Shown: piece by piece, positions 22,046-33,112 of the stretch
How positions within the stretch are numbered: position 1 is the first letter of the stretch
Layout of the letters: every line of letters starts with the position of its first letter
NCBI RefSeq assembly: GCF_037975245.1
Contig: NC_092582.1
Span: 20,670,577-20,734,576 of the forward strand
DNA from: Apostichopus japonicus
Taxonomy: Eukaryota > Echinodermata > Holothuroidea > Aspidochirotida > Stichopodidae
Length of the DNA: 64,000 nucleotides
Direction of reading: 5' to 3'
Notes under the pieces: generated by a model
Told to the model about the DNA's origin: nothing
What the model saw: the letters and a program-made list of their open reading frames with translations, nothing else
Databases searched by the model: none
Position numbers and translations under genes: made by a program

Positions 22046-22439
22046 GCGTAGCGCGCGAAACATTTTGGTTATATTTTTCAGGCAAGTCGTTACAACCCCC
22101 CCCCCCCCCCCCACAAAACAAATTGGGCTCCTACGCCTATGACGGTAGTTCTATTAGGCTTTTTTTTGTAGTATTCAAAATCATAAGAAGTTTTGTACGG
22201 TGGAGTATAAGAATCGCGAGAAACAATTTCCCAAAGTGGCAAGGAAAACGTGGTAAATATGACAGGTTAAAGGTCAATTTTGACCGAAATTTTTAATTTT
22301 TTTTACATGAAACGGCTTAGATAAACTAGAGTGCGACAGTCGGAAATTCCGACTGTTGCACTCCAATTTTCCAACTAGCGTCAGTTTTACCATGGCTTGG
22401 GGGTGAGACACACCCACACCCCCTCTAACGACGTCCCTG
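22046..22439 (-). repeat. dispersed repeat with conserved palindrome, copy 2
   Basis: Reverse-strand counterpart of 9310-9716. It shares CAGGGACGTCG.TAGAGG, the palindrome (22330-22362, one mismatch in the arms), CTTTAA.CTGTCATATTTACC and CCTAATAGAACTACCGTCAT. The far end continues into a CGCGCGTAGCGCGCG hairpin. It abuts the hAT relic at 22446. Confidence 0.65.
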
Positions 22440-22445
22440 CGCGGT

Positions 22446-22937
22446 GAATATGGAACACGATCACATGGTTCAGCCTCTGTTGAGTCATGGTGCTCCGTAG
22501 CCTTGTCTTCAAACGCCTCAAAGCACTAAAAGATCTCTCGGCTTCCGTCGAACTGGCGGAGGAGGTGAGGAGCAACCGCAAGAGAGCTTCGACTTCACCA
22601 AACCATAGCCCGGACCGCTGGATTCATCAACTTGCATATTTGTCTATACCCTTCAACCGACGACGAATGGAACTGGCCTCGAAATAAAGGCAGACTAAGC
22701 TTAAGATTGTTGGAGAGCTCAGGGTACCAACTCACGAGATCTGGGTGGAATTCTCCATTCAGCAACATTGAGTGATATTCGAGGATATGAATCCTAAGAT
22801 GTGTAAGCCGTAACCAAATAGAGCCACGACACTACTCTTTTTCCAAATGTGTGGGGGGACATTTGATATTGTTTCCCCCATCCATCGAAATGTGGGGGGA
22901 CGTGTCCCCCCGTCCCCCTGGATTGACGCCCATGGTA
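22446..22937 (-). pseudogene. hAT transposase relic, copy 2
   Basis: It matches 8148-8578 on the opposite strand and keeps the stretch deleted there: LRLLLTSSASSTEAERSFSA, then LRRLKTRLRSTMTQQRLNHV (22450-22581). This is the canonical hAT C-terminal dimerisation motif with the A.AERSFS core. Upstream it keeps the NGEFHPDLVSWYPELSNN-like region but with frame changes. The terminus at 22937 is again CATGGGCGTCAATCCAG. As in copy 1, the terminus is joined to C-terminal coding with the DDE catalytic core missing, so it was probably mobilised as a deleted derivative. Confidence 0.75.
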
Positions 22938-23125
22938 TAGGCTATGTTCCCTTTCGAGGGGAATAGTGATACACACCCGACGATGATCACACAGTCACAG
23001 TCCCGATGTAAGGGGACTGGGGTTGAGAGCGGATCAGACGTTCGGTAGTTTGGTTTTCGTGCCCAGGTTCTTTCCTGGGTGACTTTTCTTAAAAGTATCC
23101 CCGGTATTTAATCATGGGAGAATAA

Positions 23126-24791
23126 TCGACAGATAGAGATAGATAGATAGATTCTTTAGTCAATCAATGAGCAATAAAATTACACATCGAAAATTAAAAC
23201 ATTCCTCAAGCTCCTTAGAATAGAAATAGAAAAATAGAATAATAGAATAATATGTGCAAATAATAAATTACAGGTTATTATAAAGTTTGACGGCAGATGG
23301 AAAGAAACTGGCGGTAAAACTCTAAAGGTACGGAGTCTGCGGTGCGATGGCAAGAAATTGAATTATTCATTGGCAGGGTGATCAGAATCGCTCAAAATGA
23401 GCTGCGTTCTACGAAGAGACCTGTCTTTGTAGAGCGACTCCAGGGAAGGGAGATCAACGCCAATTATCTTTTCAGCTGACCTGACCACTGCAGATAATCT
23501 GCGAATATCATCTTGCGTGGCCCGGCCAAACCAGACAATAATCGATGACGTCAGGATACTCTCGACTATTGCACGATAGAAATTGGTAAGTATACAATGA
23601 TTGAATCCATACGATCTCAACTTCCGCAAAAAATAGAGACGTTGCCTAGCTTTCTTCAAGATTTCCGTACAGTTTACAGACCATGTGATATTATCGGTAA
23701 TATGAGTACCAAGAAATTTAAAACTTGACACCTGCTCGACGATGACTCCTCCGATACGTAGTGGTTGCATATCTGGCTTCTTCCTCCGAAAGTCAAAAAT
23801 CATCTCTTTAGTCTTGGAAACATTAAGGAGTAGGTTGTTCTCATTACACCAATGTATGAGAGATTCAACCTGTACACGGTAAGTCGACTCATCATTGTCC
23901 GATATGAGGCCAGTGAGGGTTGTATCATCAGCAAACTTGGTCACGAGACAGTTCGGGCTATATACCTTACAATCATACGTAAAAAGTGAATAAAGTTTCG
24001 GTGAGAGAGGGCAACCCTGTGGTGTACCAGTACTCAAGGTTAACACGGAAGAAACATTATTACCAATTCTAACAACCTGAGGACGATTCACAAGAAAATC
24101 TAAAATCCAATTACAAATAGAAACCGGGAGCTTGAGGTCATTGATGAGCTTAGAATGCAGTTTAAAGGGGATAATAGTATTAAAAGCCGAGCTATAATCT
24201 ACAAATAAAACTCTAGCATATGAATTCTTGTTCTCAAGATGCTGTAAAATTTCATGAATGTTAATAGATATTGCATCGTCCACACTTCTATTTGATCTAT
24301 AGGCGAATTGGCAAGGGTCAAGGTCAGATGGCAATTTAGAGCATAAATACTTCAATACATGTTTCTCAAAAGATTTCATAATTCATAACAGAAGTCAGTG
24401 CCACAGGTCTATAGTCCTTCAGACTGGAAGCAGAATTGTTCTTAGGAACCGGGATAATGGTTGCTTCCTTCAAACTGTTAGAAACTTTTTGCAACCTCAA
24501 CGACCAGTTATAGATGTCAGTGAAAACAGTCGCAAGTGGATCACTACAGCGCCTCAACAGTCTTGGGGAGATACCATCAGGGCCGGCAGCTTTCCTTTCC
24601 TTTAGACCCTTGAACGCTCGTCTCACATCGTGTTCAGCGATCTCAAATGGTGGCAGTACATCGTCGCATGGCGCGGGTACCGGGACACTGGTATTCTGGC
24701 GGTCAAATCTGGCGTTGAACTGATTCAGCAAGTTGGGCAATGTGACATCATCGGTGTCAGCGGTAGATTTTGCTGTAACTTGATAACTCAT
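23126..24791 (-). mobile_element. 5'-truncated LINE (CR1/Rex-Babar-like) with (ATCT)n tail
   Basis: It contains most of a reverse transcriptase in two overlapping frames (see the pseudogene entry), a 3' UTR of about 210 bp and a short tandem ATCT tail (23126-23153). The 5' end is lost near 24791, so the endonuclease is absent. The microsatellite 3' tail and the protein motifs fit the CR1/L2/Rex1 group rather than RTE or L1. Confidence 0.85.
23363..24791 (-). pseudogene. LINE reverse transcriptase, one frameshift
   Basis: The first frame (24366-24791, 141 aa) has KAAGPDGISPRLLR (67-80) and ATIIPVPK...LKDYRPVALTSV (110-135), the entry motifs of a non-LTR reverse transcriptase. The second (23363-24379, 338 aa) has QFAYRSNRSVDDA (24-36), the first catalytic Asp in FVDYSSAF (59-66), GTPQGCPLSP (118-127), the catalytic FADD (149-152) and the thumb with FKFLG. 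The frames overlap around 24366-24379, where a small indel moves SVM-MKSFEKHVLKYL out of frame. It ends normally at a stop. All visible active-site Asp residues are intact, so the copy is fairly young. Its RNA would be cut short and it lacks the endonuclease. Confidence 0.88.
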
Positions 24792-24949
24792 TTAAATAAT
24801 GAGTAAGGCAGAATGTTAGTCTTGTTATGTTATAATACAAAGAAAACAAACAACTTTGAGTCCAATAATGTTTCTGTGGCTATTCCAGTATTTTTCAAGA
24901 TATGTATCGTTAAATATACTTAATTTCTGGAATATTCGTTAAGGCTAAT

Positions 24950-25140
24950 TATAACTTGATGGTGACGTCAGCTCCTCATTGCAGTTCTTATAGTTAATGT
25001 TAATCCGTTGTTTTTGAAGTCAACCAGAATATGTTTGTTAAACTTCATATAAGCAACAGAGCACCCTTGGATGGCATTCAACACCATTTGTCCCTAACAA
25101 AGTTGTAATAAATTATAAACATGTCATTTGAGACCATATC
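24950..25140. repeat. diverged dispersed repeat, copy 2
   Basis: Partner of 14780-15010 in the same orientation (see that entry for the aligned words). Confidence 0.5.
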
Positions 25141-25144
25141 ATCT

Positions 25145-25516
25145 TAATTTCTCCCTTGCCGGTCGCAGAGATTGTCACCACCTCTGGCCAAAAGCAAGGA
25201 TTCACGCACGCCACCTAGTACGCTTCTGGTCGATTTGACCGACCCTCTGCGCATCCTCCCGGGTTCTTTTGCAACAACAAGGGAGATATGGTACGGGATC
25301 CTAGGCCACAAAAAACACCATGCCACAGCCAGAGATATTATCGCCTCAGGCCTATCTCGAACCCTAGCCACGACTTACACGACCGACGTGGAATGAGTCT
25401 TTCGTCACCCTCTTTATGGCATCGGTCATCACATCAGCTGGTAAAGTATATGGTTGAAGTTATATATCAAGACTCGAGCGGCGACTACTGAAAGAGAAAA
25501 AAGAAGTGTTAAACGT
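25145..25516. other. GC-richer block, no gene called
   Basis: Base composition rises against the AT-rich surroundings and frames stay open on both strands (25144-25371 -, 25172-25396 +), which can mark decayed coding or a repeat. I recognise no domain in any frame. Confidence 0.3.
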
Positions 25517-25590
25517 GTGTAACCATTGATTAAGTCGAACTCAGTTCACCAGATTACCAGTCCACTCCTCTACCATCTGAGCCATTTGAC
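25517..25590 (-). mobile_element. tRNA-like sequence, SINE head or tRNA pseudogene
   Basis: On the minus strand the sequence reads ATGGCTCAGATGGTAGAGGA (D-arm and A box), GGACTGGTAATCTGG (anticodon-arm-like) and GAGTTCGACTT (weak B box). The acceptor and T stems do not pair well, so I do not call a functional tRNA. Confidence 0.5.
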
Positions 25591-25827
25591 GAGTTAACTT
25601 TTTACGAGCTTAATTTGGTATTGGTGGTTGGATACAATCTATTGGTAATAGTGAATGAAACTGCCTTCAACAAAATCTCTATTCATCCTGTTTCACACTC
25701 ATAAGAACAACGGATCTGAATATCTTTTTAAACAAGAAGTTCACGCTTCAATGTCTTTGTTTACATTGCAGCAAGCAGCAAGAATGTCCCTTCCTTTCAA
25801 GACGTAAATGTACAAATGGTTAATGCC

Positions 25828-26425
25828 CAGGTGCGGACTGGGTCTTAAAACCGGCCCGGGCATTTTTCACCTAGACCGGCCCATTATTCATTGATATGTT
25901 ACTTACATAGTGATCGCCGCCCTGGGGAGGGTCTAATGGGATTGAGATTTTTTTTGAAGTTAAGGAATGCCAACATGCAAAATGTTCTATATTTCTCAAT
26001 TTTGTATGTTACAATAATCCTTTAAAAAAGACCCAAAATAATTTTCCAGAAGCAACACTTGATTAAACAGAGAAAATTTATAAACGAAACAAAAATATAT
26101 GTTTTAGACTGGATTTTATTTAATTTTGTAAGCATTTTGTGACAACATGCTTGAAAAATAAAGAAAAACCTAAATATAATCCATTAGCTCTGACGGGTTG
26201 CCAATAGCACGTTTTTTTGTTACGAACTAACAGACTAACTATAACATGGTGATTTCATGAGCTGATTCCCACAGTTAAAAATATATTTCTACACAGCCCG
26301 TCTGTATTTCTTTTAACTACTGTGAAAATGGGCTGTAATTTTACCAGGCTTCCCAGCCCACCGGCCCACCAGGCCACCGGCCCACCGGGCATTGCCCAAA
26401 TGCCCATGTGGCCAGTCCGCCACTG
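25828..26425. mobile_element. hAT-type MITE (598 bp), GCGGACTGG family
   Basis: The ends CAGGTGCGGACTGG and CCAGTCCGCCACTG match at 12 of 14 bases as an inverted repeat. The flanks TTAATGCC and CTTATGCC agree at 6 of 8 bases. Subterminal blocks are rich in CCGGCCCA on both sides. It is non-coding. Confidence 0.85.
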
Positions 26426-26433
26426 CTTATGCC

Positions 26434-27408
26434 CCGATACTATCGATGACTTCGAAGCAAGCAGTAAAAGAAAACGGATTCTGTAAAATCTTATTCGTAA
26501 ATGGTTTCTTAAGATTATGCTCGCAAGAGAGTTGTCTCCCGTTACAACTATATATTCTATGCAGACTATCACGAACTGGGATTAAGCCTGAAATTTCAAT
26601 AAACAATAGCTATTCACATTTAAAGACCTTTTGAATGAGGAAGGGACAATACTTATTAAGTCAAACACGTTAACTACATGTGACTAATCTTCTTCGGGGA
26701 TCTGAATGGTTGGAAATAGCACAGTAATTCATAGGGTTTTGAGTTTAGGCAAGTATAGATTTGGGAAACACGGGAATCGGGAATTCGTCAACTACAAGAC
26801 TGTTTAGTCCGCTGTGACTTGATGTGTTTATGGATCCTCTGAAACTGCGGTATTTGCGTGTATAGGTCCCCCCCCCCTCCCCCAAAGACCGTGTTCCACA
26901 CGCATGCAGAAGTGTGTATTTAGTTTAATACAAAATATTAGAATCATCTTTATAAATATCAAATTTTGATCTATTATCAGCCAACTTGATCACGTTGTTT
27001 ACAATTGTTGCATTTTGAAAGACTAAATGGTAATGAGGAAGGGACGGTGACGAGGACGGGCTTGGATGTTTCTATAGCTTTTATATGTGCAGTACATGTT
27101 GTCAACACTCTATCAACAGCTAAAATCTCTATAAAGCATAAGTTATAGCAGAGCCGTATATACGGCTCTGGTTATAGGAGGCAATAGCATCCCTTTCAAG
27201 GTCATAGCGACTCTCCCTTTACCGCCACCCCTCCTTCTCATTGCATTTGCCGATACGTTACTGAACCATGAAAATTGTATCTTAGATCTCTATAACAAAG
27301 TAATAAACGAACGGAATAAAAATTAAGTTCTTCCTCCTATTGATTTGAAAAGAGGTATTTGCTTCACCTCTCAAAGAGTGTGGGCTTAAAATCATTGACA
27401 AAGAACAA
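26434..27408. other. no gene seen; one perfect palindrome
   Basis: No exons are supported. A C run lies at about 26867-26884. The palindrome at 27149-27170 is listed separately. Confidence 0.4.
27149..27170. repeat. perfect 22-bp palindrome flanked by direct repeats
   Basis: CAGAGCCGTAT is followed directly by its reverse complement. GTTATAG stands on both sides as a direct repeat. This looks like a MITE reduced to its two termini, complete with target duplication, though chance cannot be excluded. Confidence 0.55.
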
Positions 27409-30215
27409 AACATTATTTGTCTTTCATCCAGAACTCTGCTTTAATTTATTATTTGTCTTTCATTCAGAATACTGTTTTAATTTATTTTTTGTCTTTCATC
27501 CAGAGCTCTGCTTTAATTTATTATTTGTCTTTCATTCAGAATTCTGTTTTAATTTATTATTTGTCTTCCATTCAGAATTCTGCTTTAATTTATTATTTGT
27601 CTTTCATTCAGAACTCTGCTTTAATTTATTATTTGTCTTTCATTCAGAATACTGTTTTAATTTATTTTTTGTCTTTCATCCAGAGCTCTGCTTTAATTTA
27701 TTATTTGTCTTTCATTCAGAATTCTGTTTTAATTTATGATTTGTCTTTCATCCAGAACTCTGCTTTAATTTATTATTTGTCTTTCATTCAGAATTCTGTT
27801 TTAATTTATTATTTGTCTTTCATTCAGAATTCTGTTTTAATTTATTATTTGTCTTCCATTCAGAATTCTGCTTTAATTTATTATTTGTCTTTCATTCAGA
27901 ACTCTGCTTTAATTTATTATTTGTCTTTCATTCAGAATACTGTTTTAATTTATTTTTTGTCTTTCATCCAGAGCTCTGCTTTAATTTATTATTTGTCTTT
28001 CATTCAGAATTCTGTTTTAATTTATGATTTGTCTTTCATCCAGAACTCTGCTTTAATTTATGATTTGTCTTTCATTCAGAATTCTGTTTTAATTTATGAT
28101 TTGTCTTTCATCCAGAGCTCTGCTTTAATTTATTATTTGTCTTTCATTCAGAACTCTGCTTTAATTTATTATTTGTCTTTCATTCAGAATACTGTTTTAA
28201 TTTATTTTTTGTCTTTCATCCAGAGCTCTGCTTTAATTTATTATTTGTCTTTCATTCAGAATTCTGTTTTAATTTATGATTTGTCTTTCATCCAGAACTC
28301 TGCTTTAATTTATTATTTGTCTTTCATTCAGAACTATGCTTTAATTTATGATTTGTCTTTCATCCAGAACTCTGCTTTAATTTATTATTTGTCTTTCATT
28401 CAGATGTCTGCTTTAATTTATGATTTGTCTTTCATTCAGAATTCTGCTTTTATTTATTATTTGTCTTTCATTCAGAATACTGTTTTAATTTATTTTTTGT
28501 CTTTCATCCAGAGCTCTGCTTTAATTTATTATTTGTCTTTCATTCAGAATTCTGTTTTAATTTATTATTTGTCTTTCATCCAGAACTCTGCTTTAATTTA
28601 TTATTTGTCTTTCATTCAGAACTCTGCTTTAATTTATTATTTGTCTTTCATCCAGAGCTCTGCTTTAATTTATTATTTGTCTTTCATTCAGAATACTGTT
28701 TTAATTTATTTTTTGTCTTTCATCCAGAGCTCTGCTTTAATTTATTACTTGTCTTTCATTCAGAATTCTGTTTTAATTTATGATTTGTCTTTCATCCAGA
28801 GCTCTGCTTTAATTTATTATTTGTCTTTCATTCAGATGTCTGCTTTAATTTATGATTTGTCTTTCATCCAGAGCTCTGCTTTAATTTATTATTTTTCTTT
28901 CATCCAGAACTCTGCTTTAATTTATTATTTGTCTTTCATTCAGAACTCTGTTTTAATTTATTATTTGTCTTTCATCCAGAGCTCTGCTTTAATTTATTAT
29001 TTGTCTTTCATTCAGAATTCTGTTTTAATTTATTATTTGTCTTCCATTCAGAATTCTGCTTTAATTTATTATTTGTCTTTCATTCAGAACTCTGCTTTAA
29101 TTTATTATTTGTCTTTCATTCAGAATACTGTTTTAATTTATTTTTTGTCTTTCATCCAGAGCTCTGCTTTAATTTATTATTTGTCTTTCATTCAGAATTC
29201 TGTTTTAATTTATGATTTGTCTTTCATCCAGAACTCTGCTTTAATTTATTATTTGTCTTTCATTCAGAACTATGCTTTAATTTATGATTTGTCTTTCATC
29301 CAGAACTCTGCTTTAATTTATTATTTGTCTTTCATTCAGATGTCTGCTTTAATTTATGATTTGTCTTTCATTCAGAATTCTGCTTTTATTTATTATTTGT
29401 CTTTCATTCAGAATACTGTTTTAATTTATTTTTTGTCTTTCATCCAGAGCTCTGCTTTAATTTATTATTTGTCTTTCATTCAGAATTCTGTTTTAATTTA
29501 TTATTTGTCTTTCATCCAGAACTCTGCTTTAATTTATTATTTGTCTTTCATTCAGAAATCTGCTTTAATTTATTATTTGTCTTTCATCCAGAGCTCTGCT
29601 TTAATTTATTATTTGTCTTTCATTCAGAATACTGTTTTAATTTATTTTTTGTCTTTCATCCAGAACTCTGCTTTAATTTATTACTTGTCTTTCATTCAGA
29701 ATTCTGTTTTAATTTATTATTTGTCTTTCATCCAGAACTCTGCTTTAATTTATTATTTGTCTTTCATTCAGAACTCTGCTTTAATTTATTATTTGTCTTT
29801 CATCCAGAACTCTGCTTTAATTTATTATTTGTCTTTCATTCAGATGTCTGCTTTAATTTATGATTTGTCTTTCATTCAGAATTCTGCTTTAATTTATTAT
29901 TTGTCTTTCATTCAGAATACTGTTTTAATTTATTTTTTGTCTTTCATCCAGAGCTCTGCTTTAATTTATTATTTGTCTTTCATTCAGAATTCTGTTTTAA
30001 TTTATTATTTGTCTTTCATCCAGAACTCTGCTTTAATTTATTATTTGTCTTTCATTCAGAACTCTGCTTTAATTTATTATTTGTCTTTCATCCAGAACTC
30101 TGCTTTAATTTATTATTTGTCTTTCATTCAGATGTCTGCTTTAATTTATGATTTGTCTTTCATTCAGAATTCTGCTTTTATTTATTATTTGTCTTTCATT
30201 CGGAATTCTGTTTTA
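27409..30215 (+). repeat. 36-bp minisatellite, about 78 units, open in one frame
   Basis: The unit is TCTTTCATCCAGAACTCTGC followed by TTTAATTTATTATTTG. Variants sit at fixed positions (CC or TT in CAT-CA; AAC, AAT, AGC, ATG; GCT or GTT; TAT, GAT or TTT). Since 36 is a multiple of 3, one + frame stays open for the whole array, giving a 12-residue repeat of the form SFIQNSALIYYL up to a TGA at 30219. That frame begins at a TTG; the first in-frame ATG is at 28404, inside the array, and there is no upstream exon evidence. I treat it as a non-coding minisatellite, with a hydrophobic repeat protein as a remote alternative. A block of about 12 units recurs at a distance of 936 bp (26 units). Confidence 0.95.
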
Positions 30216-30221
30216 CTCTGA

Positions 30222-31394
30222 TTAACAAAAGATTTGTGTCATTGAAATAGGCGTGACATGACAAAAATCAGGTTTAAGCATGAAAGGTATAAACGTAGCT
30301 CGGTAAATTGGGTAACATAATAAAATCATGGTATTGTCTTCTATTAGGTTCCGATATTGCCATTGGGTAACAAGCAAATGTGTCACGCTCACTTCATACA
30401 GTTTGGCGCAAATATATCTTATCATCAAGAACATAACTTGAGAAGAATAAAATACAACACCAGAAATAACGAACACTTGCATATACACAAATACGTGGCA
30501 TGCATAAAGACAATGGAACAACTCCTAGCCTTATTTGCATAATTTATATGAGGCATTTATTCCTCGTATCATAAATAATCATGGTCCTCTTCCCCTCAAT
30601 GAAAGCTATCGAAATGTAAACTTTCCATAAATGTTCCCTTTGTGTGTATTCCTCTCACCTGTTAAATTCGTTTTCCTTTGTGATATGAAGAACGTAATAA
30701 AACATTTTTCTCATCATAACTTGAGATATTGATCAATATTGCAGACGCGACTCAGAAAAAAATAAAATTTTCTATGTCAGCCAGCAAGCACGGCGTCATG
30801 ATACTGAAGGAGCGATTGGAAATTAAATGAAGGGCCTAAAAATGTCGAGATGCCGTGAGATCCTCTCTCTCTCTCTCTCTTCCATCTTCTACACACACAT
30901 TTCAACTATCCTAAACCCGGGGTGTTCACAATCCTTTCTTTCACTCTCCAATTTCTAGGTTTTCAAATATAAAAGACGAAGGAGAACAAAATAAAAACTT
31001 TCATCAGCATGTATTTATCTGTTGTGGTGTTTTATTATAGACGGCCACCAAACGCTTCATTTTAATGCTATAGCCAGTAGGCACGTCTTGGTGCCTAAAA
31101 CTACAATTTTGATATTTTCCTATTTTTCCTCTTGAAACTGGAACTGATAGATCTAACAAACTTTTTCTTCAATTAAACTTTTTTCTTCTCCTACGTCAAT
31201 TGACAAGTCAATGTAAAGAAATTTATTTTTGTAATGTAAGTATCACATGTCGGCCGAAAGTCAACACAAAAAGCTGTTCAACAATTAAACGAAGGAAAAG
31301 AAATTGAACCCATCAACGTAAAACTTTTGACGATTCACTATCATCCCTTTCCTTTTTGATTCCTTTTAATGTTAGCCGAGAACACCTCTGGACT
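30222..31394. other. no gene seen; (CT)n microsatellite
   Basis: A (CT)n run lies at about 30863-30881. Short frames at 30222-30542 have no family signature. This unique AT-rich stretch separates the two large tandem arrays. Confidence 0.45.
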
Positions 31395-33112
31395 CCGATT
31401 TAACAGAACAGCACATTCTCTTGATCGGTACCGCACATTCGATTGAACTGTACCGCACATTATATTAATCGGTATCGCACATTCGATTGATTTGTACTGC
31501 ACATTCGATTTAACGGTAAATTACATTCGATTGATCGGTACCGCAATTTCGATTGATCGGTACCGCACATTCAGTTGATCGGTACCGCACATTCGATTGA
31601 TCGGTACGGAACATTCGATTGATCGGAACCGAACATTCGATTGATGGTATCGCACATTCGATTTAACGGTACCGCCTATTAGATTAATCAGTACCGCACA
31701 TTCCATTTAACGGTACAAAAAATCGATTATTCGGTACCGCACATTCGATTGATCGGTACCGAAAATTCATTTGATCTGTAACGCACAATATTAATCAGTC
31801 GAAAATTCGATTGATGCGTACTGCATATTCTCTTGATTGGTACCGCACATTCAATTTAACAGAACCGTACATTCTCTTGATCGCTGCCGCAAATTCCATT
31901 TAACAGTACCGCATATTGATTGATCAGAACCACACATTCGATTGATCGGTACCACACATTATATTCATCGGTATCGCACATTCGATTGATCGGTATCGCA
32001 CATTCGATTGAACAGAACCGTAAATTCGATTGAACCGTACCGCACATTTGTTTTATCGTTACCGCATATTCGATTGATCTGAACCGAACCTTATGTTGAT
32101 CAGAACCGAACATTTGATTGATCGGTACCGCACAATCGGTTGATCGGTACCGCAAATTCGATTGATCGGTATCGCACATTCGATTGATCGGTACAGCACA
32201 TTCAATTTAACCGTTCCGCGCATAAGATTGAGCGGTATCGCACATTCCATTGATCGCTACCGCACGTTCAATTGAGCGGTACCGAACGTTCGATTTAACA
32301 ATACCGAATATTCGATTGATCGGTACCGCACATTCGACTTAACGGAACCGCAAATTCTTTGGATCGCTACCGCACATTCTATTCATCGGTAACGCACATT
32401 CGATTGATCGGTACCGCACATTCGATTAATCGGTACCGCACATTCAATTGATCTGTACCGCACATTCAATTAAAGGTACAGCACATTCGATTGATCGGTA
32501 CAGCACATTCCATTTAACGGTACAGCACATTCGATTGATCGGTACCGCACATTCGATTGATCGGTACCGCACTTTCTACTTAATGTTACCGAACATTCGA
32601 TTTAACGGTACCGCATATACGATTGAATGGTACAGCACATTCGAATGATCGTTATCGCAAATTCGATTGACCCTAACCGCAAATTCGATTGAACAGTACC
32701 GCACATTCGATTGATTGGTATATATCGTACATTCGTTTGATCAGTACCGCACATTTGACTGATCGGTACCACACATCATATTCATCGGTACCGCACATTC
32801 TCTTTAAGTGTACCGCAAATACGATTGAACGGTATCGCTCTTTCGATTGATCAGTACTGCACATTCAATTGATCGGTACCGCACATTCGATTAATCGGTA
32901 CCGAACATTCTATTGGTCGTTATCGAACATTTGATTGAGCAGTACCGCACATTCGATTGATCGGTACCGCACCTAATATTTATCGGTACTGCACATTCTA
33001 TTTAACGGTACCGTACATTCGAATGATCGGTACCGCACATTCGAATTAACGGTGACGCACATTTAATTGATCGGTACTGCACATTCAATTGATCGGTACT
33101 GCACAAACGATC
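31395..33112 (-). repeat. 22-bp satellite, block A (reverse orientation)
   Basis: About 78 tandem monomers, in this orientation GATTGATCGGTACCGCACAT plus TC. The dominant type has TTGATC next to GGTACC. Divergence between neighbouring monomers is higher than in the rest of the array, as expected at an array edge. Confidence 0.95.

Noticed and set aside
25144-25396. Open frames on both strands in a GC-richer block
   Set aside because: No recognisable motif in any frame. It may be a repeat remnant, but I cannot name it.
27417-30221. 934-codon protein of 12-residue repeats
   Set aside because: It begins at TTG, has no ATG before 28404, lies entirely within a 36-bp tandem repeat, and its variants change residues without pattern.
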